Position numbers and translations under genes: made by a program. Positions 55,513 through 64,000 of a stretch of 64,000 nucleotides of DNA are shown piece by piece. The DNA comes from Affinundibacterium baiyunense (GTDB lineage: Bacteria; Pseudomonadota; Gammaproteobacteria; Burkholderiales; Burkholderiaceae_D). Under the pieces are notes generated by a model, which saw only the letters and a program-made list of their open reading frames with translations, had not been told where the DNA came from and made no database searches. Numbering within the stretch: the stretch's first letter is position 1; the number at the start of each line of letters is the position of its first letter. Location: the NCBI RefSeq assembly GCF_018139645.1, contig NZ_JAGSPM010000001.1, positions 310,001-374,000 on the forward strand, read 5' to 3'.

Positions 55513-55550
55513 AAAAAGCCCCTAAGACCAGTAGATCTTAGGGGCTTTTT
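55513..55550. terminator. Bidirectional terminator
   Basis: AAAAAGCCCCTAAGA and TCTTAGGGGCTTTTT form a perfect 15-base stem with an 8-base loop, 54 bases past the hydroxylase gene; the A-run on the other side makes it usable by the convergent gene too. Confidence 0.95.
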
Positions 55551-55620
55551 GTTCTACAGCGCGATTGATTGAATCACGCTATTTCATGCAACTTCACGCA
55601 ATGATACTTACTTTTCAAAA

Positions 55621-56046
55621 TCACTCATGTTTCAATTTGCTGTGATGCGCTTTAAAGAAACGGATGAAAATTAAACAAAACAAAGCACCAGCACCCGCCA
55701 TCATCAACAACAAAAAATACAAAACGGGCTTCTCAAGTGGTAACTCGCTATCCATATAGATTTGTCCTGGCTTGGTCACATATTTGCCATCGGTACTTAG
55801 CATGCCACCATTTTCAGCCAACTTCGGTCCAGTATCTTGTTTTGGCATAATGACTCTTGCACTGACAGCTTGTCCTGCGATGATAGGAAATTCACTTGAT
55901 GCGGTTTTAAAACCACGCTTACTACAAGCTTCACTGGAAAATACCTTTTTCCCTTGCTGGTCAATGCAAATAAAGGCATCTGCATGCGCAAGATTGACTG
56001 AACAGATCGCAGTTAAAAAAATCAAGAACGATAAAATACGTGGCAT
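55621..56046 (-). CDS. Small exported protein, DUF4124-like, with C-terminal membrane helix
   Basis: A 141-residue protein: signal peptide ~1-22 (ending NLAHAD), a DUF4124-like stretch (FICIDQQGKKVFSSEACS) with two cysteines, then a linker and one membrane helix ~108-129. The topology implies a periplasmic domain tethered to the inner membrane. No function is known. Convergent with the molybdenum hydroxylase. Confidence 0.7.
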   Translation of the reverse strand: MPRILSFLIFLTAICSVNLAHADAFICIDQQGKKVFSSEACSKRGFKTASSEFPIIAGQAVSARVIMPKQDTGPKLAENGGMLSTDGKYVTKPGQIYMDSELPLEKPVLYFLLLMMAGAGALFCLIFIRFFKAHHSKLKHE

Positions 56047-56419
56047 AGAGGCGAGAATCAGCAGGAAGTTAACAGTAGATATTTGCGTAAATTGAATTCA
56101 TCTTAATATAGATGCATAGTTACGAAAACATCTTCGAACACAAATAAATTCAATTGAGCGGCGATGTTATCAGAGCATCGACAGTTTAGCGAGTTTTAAA
56201 CAAGAAGCGCTTTGCCATCTCAAGTGTAGATTTTTTTAACTCAAGGTTAACTGAAGATTAAATGAATTGAAAACCAAAGCAAATTTCATTATTCAGACTT
56301 ATTTTCTTCTATTCTTTCGGAACGCGAGGAACTTATAGTATATTTTCAAATGTGCGAAAAAAATTCCCAATGGCAACAATTTATCGCTAACACTTTCGGA
56401 CAAGCTTTGTTTTCTGTGT
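56047..56419. other. 373-base gap
   Basis: AT-rich spacer between divergent genes; promoters for both are expected here but no gene, repeat or known operator was recognised. Confidence 0.4.
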
Positions 56420-57100
56420 ATGCAAATTTCCATCTATGACAAAACCGATAAAGGGCGCGAAGAAATCGCTACCCGCAAATGGCATTTACCTTCGCGTATG
56501 CGTTCTTTACTGGTGCTCATTGATGGCAAAAAAACAGATGCGGATATCGTACAAAAAATCGGTGGCTTAGGATTAAATTCACAAAGCCTGAAAGAACTGC
56601 TAGATGATGGGTTTATTCAACGCGTGTCGGTTGAATCTGATCAAGTTGATACCATACTCGACCAGCAATCCGATGATCTCGATTTGACCCAAAATCCAAG
56701 TTCTCCAGACTTACAAGTTAACACCTTAGGTTCTATCGATGCATTGGAAGAATCGCAAACTATTTTTGATGCTTCTGAAGACGAAAACCCCGCGTGGAAT
56801 CAAGACCTAGACGCCCTGCTCGCCAAGTTGGATGAAGATAAAACAGAATCGCGCGTGCAAATGATGAAGCGCTATTTAGCGGAATCAATAAAAGAGCATT
56901 TAGGATTAAAAGGTTTTTTCCTACAGAGAAAATTACAGAAAGCACAGAATCTTTACGATATTCACACCTTCAGACAAGCCTACGTCTCGGCTGTTTTGCA
57001 TTCTAAAGGCAAGGATTTAGCGATTGAATTACGCGATCAATTTGATGCCCGCATGTATATTCGGTTTTCCTTGGATGATCCTGAATTTCTAGAAGATTAA
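56420..57100 (+). CDS. Hypothetical protein, possible regulator
   Basis: A 226-residue soluble protein with no membrane helix or signal. The first ~75 residues look like a winged-helix or dimerising domain (SRMRSLLVLIDGKKTDADIV then LLDDGFIQRV). The middle (~75-135) is acidic and probably disordered. The C-terminal ~80 residues are helical and basic (GFFLQRKLQKAQNLYDIHTF). Similar proteins occur in Burkholderiales as far as I recognise, without known function. Confidence 0.75.
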   Translation: MQISIYDKTDKGREEIATRKWHLPSRMRSLLVLIDGKKTDADIVQKIGGLGLNSQSLKELLDDGFIQRVSVESDQVDTILDQQSDDLDLTQNPSSPDLQVNTLGSIDALEESQTIFDASEDENPAWNQDLDALLAKLDEDKTESRVQMMKRYLAESIKEHLGLKGFFLQRKLQKAQNLYDIHTFRQAYVSAVLHSKGKDLAIELRDQFDARMYIRFSLDDPEFLED

Positions 57101-57113
57101 AGCACAATGAAGA

Positions 57114-57147
57114 TAAAAAAAGACCAGAAAAATTTCTGGCCTTTTTT
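57114..57147. terminator. Bidirectional terminator
   Basis: AAAAAAGACCAGAAA and TTTCTGGCCTTTTTT form a stem between the hypothetical gene and the convergent ybiT. Confidence 0.88.
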
Positions 57148-57193
57148 ACTTTTGAGTCGCTAAAGACACGTCAAATCACTTACAACGACCAGC

Positions 57194-58795
57194 TTACTCA
57201 ATGCCTTGGCTAGCCAAATATTCCTCGTAGCTACCACGGAAATCAATCACCTTGCCGTCCTTCACTTCTAGTACACGAGTCGCTAAAGATGAGACAAACT
57301 CACGATCATGTGACACAAAGATCAGGGTGCCAGCATACTTTTCGAGGGCGATGTTTAAAGATTCAATCGACTCCATGTCCATATGGTTGGTCGGTTCATC
57401 CATCAATAACACATTATGACGACCTAACATTAATTTGCCGTAAGTCATACGACCTTTTTCACCACCGGAAAGGACTTTTACCGACTTTTTGACATCGTCA
57501 CCGCTAAATAACAACCGGCCCAAAATTGAACGCACGGCTTGGTCATCATCACCCTCTTGCGTGTACATGCCCATCCAATCCGTCAGATTTTTGTCCGAAG
57601 CAAAATTTTCTGCAGGATCTTGCGGCATATAGCCGACGTTTGCATTTTCAGCCCACTTTACTTCACCGCGGTCTGCGGTCAAACCGCAAATATCGGCGCC
57701 ACCAATACAACGCAATAACGTGGTTTTACCTGCGCCATTGGCACCAATAATCGCGATTTTTTCACCTGCTTCAACCATGATGTCAAAGCTATCGAATAAT
57801 TTATGATCGTATGCTTTGGATAAATGCTTTACTTCAACCGCTAAGCGATGCAATTTCTTTTCGCCATCAAAACGAATAAACGGATTTTGACGACTAGATG
57901 GTTTAACGTCTTCAATCTTGATTTTTTCGATTTGCTTAGCGCGTGATGTCGCTTGACGCGCTTTAGACTTGTTGGCTGAGAAACGACGTACGAAATCTTG
58001 CAACTCGAGCACTTTGTCTTTCGCTTTTGCGTTATTCGCTAATTGTTGCGCACGTGCTTGTGAAGATGCCAGCATGTATTCGTCATAATTACCAGGATAA
58101 ATCTTCAAGGTACCGTAATCCATGTCCGCCATGTGAGTACAGACTTGATTCAAGAAGTGGCGATCATGCGAGATGATAATCATCGTCGAATTACGTTGAT
58201 TCAACACATCTTCTAACCAACGAATTGTATTAATGTCCAAGTTATTGGTTGGTTCGTCCAGTAACAGAATGTCTGGATTTGAGAATAAAGCCTGTGCCAA
58301 TAACACGCGCAATTTCCAGCCTGGTGCTACCGCATTCATTAAACCTTGATGCTGTTCAGTGGGAATGCCCACGCCTAACAGCAACTCACCTGCACGTGCT
58401 TCGGCAGTGTAACCATCGTATTCAGCAAACTTCGCTTCTAAGTCTGCTGCTTTCATGTAATCATCGTCAGTTGCTTCTGGGTTCGCATAAATCGCGTCGC
58501 GCTCTGCCATCGCTGCCCACATTTCTGTGTGTCCCATCATCACGACATCCAATACACGCATGTCTTCAAATGCAAATTGATCTTGACGCAATTTACCTAA
58601 ACGCTCGTTTTGGTCGAGCATCACGGTACCGGATGAGGGATCAAGATCGCCACCAAGAATTTTCATGAAAGTGGATTTGCCACAGCCATTGGCGCCGATC
58701 AAGCCATAGCGATTACCTTCGCCAAACTTAACTGAGATGTTTTCAAACAGTGGCTTGGGGCCAAACTGCATGGTGATATTTGCGGTTGCTAACAC
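57194..58795 (-). CDS. ybiT: ABC-F family ATPase YbiT
   Basis: A 533-residue cytoplasmic ABC-F protein with two ABC domains joined by a charged linker (~235-310), acting on ribosomes rather than in transport. Walker A motifs are GANGCGKST and GANGAGKTT; signatures LRVLLAQAL and LSGGEKGRM; Walker [13 protein letters not shown] and [12 protein letters not shown]. The N-terminus [20 protein letters not shown] is that of E. coli YbiT. No antibiotic-resistance extension is obvious. Confidence 0.95.
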   Translation of the reverse strand: MLATANITMQFGPKPLFENISVKFGEGNRYGLIGANGCGKSTFMKILGGDLDPSSGTVMLDQNERLGKLRQDQFAFEDMRVLDVVMMGHTEMWAAMAERDAIYANPEATDDDYMKAADLEAKFAEYDGYTAEARAGELLLGVGIPTEQHQGLMNAVAPGWKLRVLLAQALFSNPDILLLDEPTNNLDINTIRWLEDVLNQRNSTMIIISHDRHFLNQVCTHMADMDYGTLKIYPGNYDEYMLASSQARAQQLANNAKAKDKVLELQDFVRRFSANKSKARQATSRAKQIEKIKIEDVKPSSRQNPFIRFDGEKKLHRLAVEVKHLSKAYDHKLFDSFDIMVEAGEKIAIIGANGAGKTTLLRCIGGADICGLTADRGEVKWAENANVGYMPQDPAENFASDKNLTDWMGMYTQEGDDDQAVRSILGRLLFSGDDVKKSVKVLSGGEKGRMTYGKLMLGRHNVLLMDEPTNHMDMESIESLNIALEKYAGTLIFVSHDREFVSSLATRVLEVKDGKVIDFRGSYEEYLASQGIE

Positions 58796-58899
58796 GTTGA
58801 AACCTTTTGCATGGAATTAAATTAACCGCGCATTATATCATCGCACTCCAACGCTTCTGCGATTTTCGGCTTGGACATTGGAATACAGCAGTGGCTAAT

Positions 58900-60939
58900 T
58901 CACAAAATCCAAGTCTGTCCTCGATGTCCTCTTTGGAATTGTTGCAAAAGTTGATCCACTTTTTCCCAACCCAAGGACTCAGCAAAGTACATTGGGCCAC
59001 CACGATGAATTGGAAAACCGTAGCCTTTTAGATAGACTAAATCAATATCTGATGCGCGTGCTGCGATGCCGTCACGCAAAATTTTTCTTCCTTCATTAGC
59101 AAGCGCAAGTACCAGTCTTTGCACAATTTCTTCATCGCTAATCTGCCTTTGTGACACACCTAAATCTTGCGCGTGTGAACGTATCATTTGATTTACGATA
59201 TCTGAGGAGTAAGCTGTTCTATCGTTGGCTTGATAGTCATACCAGCCTGCCTGTGTTTTTTGGCCAAAGCGTCCCATTTCACACAAGCGATCACCTAACT
59301 TGGAATAAATTGCATTAGGATTGGCAGCAATTCTTCGCTTACGTATCGCCCAACTAATATCATTGCCAGCCAAGTCGTTCATGCGAAATGGTCCCATCGC
59401 AAATCCAAATGCTTCAATCGCATGATCAACTTGTTGTGGTGTACATCCCTCTTCCAATAAAAACGCTGCTTGTTTGGTATATTGCTCCAACATCCGATTT
59501 CCAATAAAACCATCACAAACACCGGCGATGATCGCTGTCTTTTTAATCTTCTTCGCTAAGCTAAAGCAGGTAACTAAAACATCGGTCGCAGTATATTTGG
59601 TTCTCACGACTTCAAGCAGTTCCATGATGTTTGCGGGGCTAAAAAAATGTAGACCAATCACATCCTGTGGGCGCTTGGTCACCATGGCAATTTCATTCAA
59701 ATCCAAAGTCGATGTATTACTCGCCAAAATAGCACCAGGCTTCATTGTCTGATCAAGTTGTTCGAAAACATTTTTCTTAACAGCCAAGTCTTCAAAGACT
59801 GCTTCGACTACCAAATCAACTTCAGTAATATCATCGTAACTATGCACGCCAACAATCAAATTGCATCGCTGCTCGCATTCATTCTGCGTTAGCTTTCCCT
59901 TATTTACTGCCGCTTGATATTGCTCTCTGATTCTAGCTAATCCACGAGTTAAGCTAGCCTCTTGTAAATCAAGCAAACGCACTGGAAGCCCTGCATTTGC
60001 GAAGTTCATCGCAATTCCTGTGCCCATCGTCCCTGCCCCAATAATTGCAACAGAGTTGATCGCGCGCAAAGGTGTAGACGCATCGATATCGGCTATCTTT
60101 CCTGCCGCGCGTTCAGCCATAAAAATATGCCGTAGCGCTCTCGATTCGGGGCTTTGCAATAGTTGTTGAAATAATTGGCGTTCGGTTTGAATACCTAAAT
60201 CAAAATCCAGTTTTACACTCGCTTCCAAAGCGTCAACGCATGCAAACGGTGCAGGTAAATGTTTGGACTTTTTTTGAAGATTGGCTCGGGCAGTCGCAAA
60301 TGTCTCTGGTGTAATCGTTTGATTCGCTATCAGATCACGTACACGCAGGATTGGTCGCACCGAGGCAACTTTATCTGCAAAGTCGATTGCGGTCTGTAGT
60401 AATTGTGTAGTGGTTGGTACAAATGCGTCGAACAACTTAGTCTCAACTAACTGATCCGAATAATAGCTGCGACCACTGCAAATCATATCCAGACAAGTTT
60501 TCATATCGACTAGTCGAGGCAAGCGTTGCGTGCCGCCAGCGCCCGGAAGCAGACCTAACTTAACTTCAGGCAAAGCAATTTGAATCGCGCTGGTGGCGAC
60601 ACGATAATGGCAAGCCAAAGCGAGCTCTAAACCGCCACCCATGCATACGCCATTCAAAGCGGCAATGATCGGTTTATTGCATACATCCATTTGCACTAGC
60701 AAACTGGGCAGTGATGGTTCTGCATAGGTTTTATCCGTGCCAAACTCTTTTATGTCAGCCCCGCCTGAAAATACTTTGCCTGTTCCAGTCAATACAATGG
60801 CGATTACATCCGAATTATTTTCTGCTGCACGCAAATGTTCCGAAATGGCAGTACGTGTCGCGTGCCCAAGTCCATTGACTGGCGGGTTATTGATGGTAAT
60901 GATTGCGATGTGATCTTGAATGGCTAAGCTTGCAGTCAT
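58900..60939 (-). CDS. Bifunctional enoyl-CoA hydratase / 3-hydroxyacyl-CoA dehydrogenase
   Basis: A 679-residue beta-oxidation enzyme. N-terminal crotonase domain (~1-190) with VFSGGADIKEFG and NGVCMGGGLELAL (oxyanion hole); then the NAD-binding domain (~295-475) with IIGAGTMGTGIAMNFANAG and GLHFFSPANIMEL, and a C-terminal dehydrogenase domain (GFIGNRML, GPFRMNDLAGNDIS). The order hydratase then dehydrogenase is that of peroxisomal-type and FadB/FadJ-like enzymes; the FadA thiolase partner is not adjacent. A branched-chain amino acid transporter lies upstream, so it may serve amino acid or fatty acid breakdown. Confidence 0.93.
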   Translation of the reverse strand: MTASLAIQDHIAIITINNPPVNGLGHATRTAISEHLRAAENNSDVIAIVLTGTGKVFSGGADIKEFGTDKTYAEPSLPSLLVQMDVCNKPIIAALNGVCMGGGLELALACHYRVATSAIQIALPEVKLGLLPGAGGTQRLPRLVDMKTCLDMICSGRSYYSDQLVETKLFDAFVPTTTQLLQTAIDFADKVASVRPILRVRDLIANQTITPETFATARANLQKKSKHLPAPFACVDALEASVKLDFDLGIQTERQLFQQLLQSPESRALRHIFMAERAAGKIADIDASTPLRAINSVAIIGAGTMGTGIAMNFANAGLPVRLLDLQEASLTRGLARIREQYQAAVNKGKLTQNECEQRCNLIVGVHSYDDITEVDLVVEAVFEDLAVKKNVFEQLDQTMKPGAILASNTSTLDLNEIAMVTKRPQDVIGLHFFSPANIMELLEVVRTKYTATDVLVTCFSLAKKIKKTAIIAGVCDGFIGNRMLEQYTKQAAFLLEEGCTPQQVDHAIEAFGFAMGPFRMNDLAGNDISWAIRKRRIAANPNAIYSKLGDRLCEMGRFGQKTQAGWYDYQANDRTAYSSDIVNQMIRSHAQDLGVSQRQISDEEIVQRLVLALANEGRKILRDGIAARASDIDLVYLKGYGFPIHRGGPMYFAESLGWEKVDQLLQQFQRGHRGQTWIL

Positions 60940-61098
60940 AATTGGTCTCTTGTATTGTCGTTTTTAGGAATCAGACTTCGGATGTGACTTGCATCGCCAC
61001 GAATGCCGACACAAATTCAGTCACAAATCAGCTACAAATTGTAAACCACTAGCGTTGAGTGCAGTCGACGAAATGGAGATTAGGGTTTAGATTACGGT

Positions 61099-61812
61099 TT
61101 AGATTTCCAGCCATTCTTGGCGTAAGGATTGATTCTCGATCAACTCGCCCCAACGACCGTCAAAGACAATGTTTCCATTCCCTAAAATCAAGAAGCGATC
61201 TGCTATTTGCTTTGCTAACTCAAGTTTTTGCTCCACCAACAGAATCGCTACCCCACGTTGCTTTACGCTGACAAAAAAATCCAATAATTGCGCGATCACT
61301 TGTGGTGCTAAACCTTCGGTTGGTTCATCAACCAATAGTAAATCTGGATTTCCTAGTAGGCTCCGTGCCAGAGCAAGCATTTGCTGCTCGCCACCGGATA
61401 ATACTTCGGCAGCTACAGCGCGTCGTTCGAATAAGATGGGAAACAAAGCGTAGGCATCATCTAGTCGCCACACCCAAGCTGATTCTGCACGTAGTGGTGG
61501 TTTTATCCCTAGCTTTAAGTTTTGCTCCACCGTTAGCCCTGCGAAAATCGCACGATCTTCTGGCACATAAGCAATGCCTAATTGCGCGATCTTAAAGCTG
61601 GGTAAGCCGATTAAAGACTGATCTCGATATTGAATTTGTCCTTCAGTGCGCACCATTCCCATAATCGCTTTTAAGCAGGTACTACGACCAGCGCCGTTGC
61701 GACCCAATAGTGCGACGATTTCCGACGACTTGATCTCTAAGTTGAGTCGATGTAGAACCTGACTTTGTGCATAGTAGGTAGATAGATTTTGAATCGTCAG
61801 CAAGTTCGTCAT
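61099..61812 (-). CDS. livF: Branched-chain amino acid ABC transporter ATPase LivF
   Basis: A 237-residue ATPase: Walker A GRNGAGRST (Arg in place of the usual Lys), signature LSGGEQQMLALARSL, Walker B LLLVDEPTEGL. It works with LivG on the LivHM permease. The ATG at 61812 overlaps the livG stop (ATGA) and has GGGAG 7 bases upstream, so it is preferred to an upstream in-frame codon. The Lys to Arg change in the first Walker motif is notable; see findings. Confidence 0.93.
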   Translation of the reverse strand: MTNLLTIQNLSTYYAQSQVLHRLNLEIKSSEIVALLGRNGAGRSTCLKAIMGMVRTEGQIQYRDQSLIGLPSFKIAQLGIAYVPEDRAIFAGLTVEQNLKLGIKPPLRAESAWVWRLDDAYALFPILFERRAVAAEVLSGGEQQMLALARSLLGNPDLLLVDEPTEGLAPQVIAQLLDFFVSVKQRGVAILLVEQKLELAKQIADRFLILGNGNIVFDGRWGELIENQSLRQEWLEI

Positions 61813-62558
61813 GTAGTCTCCCAAGCACCAAGATAAGCAGTTTGTACTTGGCGATTTGCGCGAATTGCTTGCGGTGTATCGCAGGCAATGATTTGTCCTT
61901 GCACCATTACCGCAATTCGGTCTGCCAAGTCAAAAACGACTTGCATATCATGTTCAATAATCAACAGACTTTTGTTGGTCGTGAGCTGACGGATCAGTTG
62001 CACTATGCGCGTGGCATCGGTACGACTCATACCAGCTGTGGGTTCATCTAACAGAATGCAATCAGCACCACCGGCGATGCAGATACCAATTTCTAACAAG
62101 CGTTGCTCAGCATACGATAGTTCACGCACAATCGTATCTTTACGCTCGCGCAAAGCCAGTAAATCGAGAAGCTGCTCGGCATTGCGGATGACTTGTTTCT
62201 CATTTTTTAAGCGACGCCAAAACATCAATGGCGAGCTAAATCGCTGAATCAGTGCGCAACATAAGTGGTCAAATACATTCAAGTTCGTAAATAAATGACT
62301 AGTCTGAAAGCTTCGATTAAGCCCCTGTCTAACAATTTGATACGCAGGCAAACGCGTAATGTCTTTGTCGCGCAGCATAATTCGACCGCTGGAACAAGTT
62401 TGTCGCCCTGAAATCACATTAAACAAACTCGATTTTCCCGCTCCATTTGGACCAATCAAAGCAAGACGCTCACCAGCCTTCAATTGGAGATCGACGCCGC
62501 GTAAAATAGCTGTTTGACCAAGCTGTAATTTGACCTCTTGTAATGTTAGCGCATGCAT
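61809..62558 (-). CDS. livG: Branched-chain amino acid ABC transporter ATPase LivG
   Basis: A 249-residue ATPase: Walker A GPNGAGKSS, the signature region LSYAEQRLLEIGICIA, Walker B CILLDEPTAGM, switch His in LIIEHDM. The modified signature (SYAEQ instead of SGGQ) is common in LivG. It overlaps livM by 13 bases and livF by 4, so all are coupled. Confidence 0.93.
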   Translation of the reverse strand: MHALTLQEVKLQLGQTAILRGVDLQLKAGERLALIGPNGAGKSSLFNVISGRQTCSSGRIMLRDKDITRLPAYQIVRQGLNRSFQTSHLFTNLNVFDHLCCALIQRFSSPLMFWRRLKNEKQVIRNAEQLLDLLALRERKDTIVRELSYAEQRLLEIGICIAGGADCILLDEPTAGMSRTDATRIVQLIRQLTTNKSLLIIEHDMQVVFDLADRIAVMVQGQIIACDTPQAIRANRQVQTAYLGAWETT

Positions 62559-63799
62559 CGCAATACTCTCTTAGCCACGAGCTTTAGCAGCACGCCTAGT
62601 GCGAACATGCAGATGGGAATAATCCAGTGATTTACATCGAACGTATTATGCTTAAACCAATCTAAGAGCATCCCATTTTGATCAGCAGAACGAAGCTGAT
62701 AAGTAAGTTCAATCAAGATGACAAGGCTGGCGCCAATCATTGCGTTTGCAAATAAATGTAAGCAAGATACCCTGATCACGTTAATTAAATTATTTCTTTG
62801 ATAGAGCGCTTTCATCTGGTCTAAATAGGCAGAAATGTAGCCACTAATTCCTTTTGGCGCAAAGCTCACAACCAAGATAAACAATATCCCCAAATACAGT
62901 TGCCAAGCGGGTGTGAGTTCTGACAAAAACACCGTCATGCAGACAGCCAAAATAGCACCAAGCACAGGCCCAAGAAACAAACTAATTCCACCAATATAGG
63001 TGAATAATAAGATCGATCCAGATCGATACATGCTTAGACTATCAGTAGTGGCAATTTCAAAATGCAAAGCGGATAGCGCACCTGATATGCCTGCAAAAAA
63101 ACTAGCAATGCAAATCATAAAGAATCGAATTAAACGCGGATTAACGCCCAAGAATGCGACACGTTCGTGATTATCACGCACAGCGCTTGCAAGCTTGCCC
63201 AGAGGACTTAGTGTGAGAAAGAACATCGCGCTCATCGACAATAAAGTCCACACGATAATCAAGTAAGTCACTTCAATTTGCGGTCCAAAACTCAGACCTA
63301 AGAAAGTATCACCGATGACGCGATTGGTACTGATCCCCGCTTCTCCACCAAAAATTTGTGGGAACATCGGCGCCATCACGAATATCAACTCGCCAATTCC
63401 CAAACTAATCATGGAAAACACGATGCCAGCTCTTTTGCTCGATATCCAGCCGCAGATCACGCCGACCAATAAGCCAGCTAGACCGCCAACCAAAGGAATG
63501 AGAATTACTGGAAATGCGGACTCACCCAAGCCAATTTTATTCATCACATGCACGCTGGCAAATGCGCCTAAACCAGCATACATTGCATGTCCAAAAGACA
63601 GCAATCCAGTTTGTCCAAGCAGGATATTGAAAGACAAGCCAAGTACCGCTGCGATGCAAACTTGCGTAATAAAATTCAGTGCTGCACTAGAAGAACAAAT
63701 AAAGGGAATAAACAACAAGCTCACAGTAATCAGCAGCGCCCAATAAAATGTCGCAGGCAGAGAACCCGAATTGATACACTTAGATAAAAATTTAAGCAT
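62546..63799 (-). CDS. livM: Branched-chain amino acid ABC transporter permease LivM
   Basis: A 417-residue permease with about ten hydrophobic segments; FNILLGQTGLLSFGHAMYAGLGA and GAISALHFEIATT-type stretches identify the LivM group. It is longer than a minimal LivM (~330) because of two added C-terminal helices (~350-410), a form seen in some Betaproteobacteria. Its start overlaps the livH stop. Confidence 0.93.
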   Translation of the reverse strand: MLKFLSKCINSGSLPATFYWALLITVSLLFIPFICSSSAALNFITQVCIAAVLGLSFNILLGQTGLLSFGHAMYAGLGAFASVHVMNKIGLGESAFPVILIPLVGGLAGLLVGVICGWISSKRAGIVFSMISLGIGELIFVMAPMFPQIFGGEAGISTNRVIGDTFLGLSFGPQIEVTYLIIVWTLLSMSAMFFLTLSPLGKLASAVRDNHERVAFLGVNPRLIRFFMICIASFFAGISGALSALHFEIATTDSLSMYRSGSILLFTYIGGISLFLGPVLGAILAVCMTVFLSELTPAWQLYLGILFILVVSFAPKGISGYISAYLDQMKALYQRNNLINVIRVSCLHLFANAMIGASLVILIELTYQLRSADQNGMLLDWFKHNTFDVNHWIIPICMFALGVLLKLVAKRVLRCMR

Positions 63800-64000
63800 G
63801 AGAATTCAAGCCCGATTGTTGACCGAACAATCCTCGCGGACGTACAACCAACATCAACAATAAGATGACAAATGGCAGCATAGGCGCCATGTGCGAAATT
63901 GGGATAGAGAGCACACATTGATTGCTCGCTTGGTACTGAATTGGCATAAACAGCGCCAACAAATCTTGTAAGCTCAGCTCAGATGTAATGGCAAAGGTTT
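63792..64000 (-). CDS. livH: Branched-chain amino acid ABC transporter permease LivH, C-terminus (cut by window edge)
   Basis: The last 68 codons of livH: APMLPFVILLLMLVVRPRGLFGQ followed by QSGLNSHA and TAA at 63792-63794, which overlaps the livM start. VRPRGLFG is the typical LivH end. The start and the periplasmic binding protein lie right of the window. Confidence 0.9.
   Translation of the reverse strand, partial: TFAITSELSLQDLLALFMPIQYQASNQCVLSIPISHMAPMLPFVILLLMLVVRPRGLFGQQSGLNSHA

Overview
The window looks like a chromosomal segment of a facultatively anaerobic betaproteobacterium of the order Burkholderiales, probably Oxalobacteraceae (Undibacterium-like). This rests on family-level protein resemblance and gene arrangement; there is no rRNA marker in the window. 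No tRNA, rRNA or CRISPR array was recognised.

Region 1 (1-7 kb) is an anaerobic respiration block on the minus strand. It holds the 5' half of narG (nitrate reductase alpha chain), a small cysteine-rich DGC-domain protein, the oxygen-independent ubiquinone genes ubiT, ubiV and ubiU, and an HPP/CBS membrane protein of a family linked to nitrite transport. The quinone genes would supply ubiquinone without oxygen to the nitrate chain beside them.

Region 2 (7-18 kb) is an iron and heme block marked by Fur-box-like sites. A DUF1513 protein and a small membrane protein run leftward. A heme-type TonB receptor, a secreted and membrane-anchored CobN-like protein, a MotA/TolQ/ExbB-type channel and a DUF2149 protein run rightward, an arrangement matching hmuRSTU. 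A siderophore synthetase gene (IucA/IucC family) follows behind its own Fur-like site but is dead: it carries several in-frame stop codons and has lost its 3' half.

Region 3 (18-24 kb) holds an AraC regulator divergent from an HSL-family hydrolase, the pair being framed by a ~37-bp imperfect inverted repeat, then a diguanylate cyclase and a chemoreceptor.

Region 4 (24.3-39.7 kb) is a mobile accessory region. A Tn7-like transposition module (tnsA, tnsB, tnsC, tniQ, all minus strand) sits next to cargo: a HAD protein of the RNA-repair type, an XRE regulator, an unknown coiled-coil protein with an SF2 helicase, and an overlapping HAD nucleotidase / AbrB / metallophosphoesterase operon. Right of tnsA come arrays of a ~20-bp motif (core GTCCTAA-N3-TTACGT) at 34.2-34.3 kb and again at 39.5-39.7 kb, which I read as transposon-end sites. 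Between them lies a graveyard: IS630 and IS3 remnants, a truncated chemoreceptor, a gene with an in-frame TGA, an NmrA-like fragment, plus an apparently intact LuxR regulator and a metalloprotease lipoprotein.

Region 5 (39.7-64 kb) is ordinary chromosome: modABC with modE and a ModE box, a MacAB-like export system, a CNNM/CorC protein, a two-PAS soluble chemoreceptor with a three-domain CheW protein, a PLP-dependent dehydratase, a two-subunit molybdenum hydroxylase (IorAB-like), two small proteins of unknown function, the ABC-F ATPase YbiT, a bifunctional beta-oxidation enzyme, and livFGM with the 3' end of livH. Molybdate uptake links to both molybdoenzymes in the window (NarG and the IorB-like protein).
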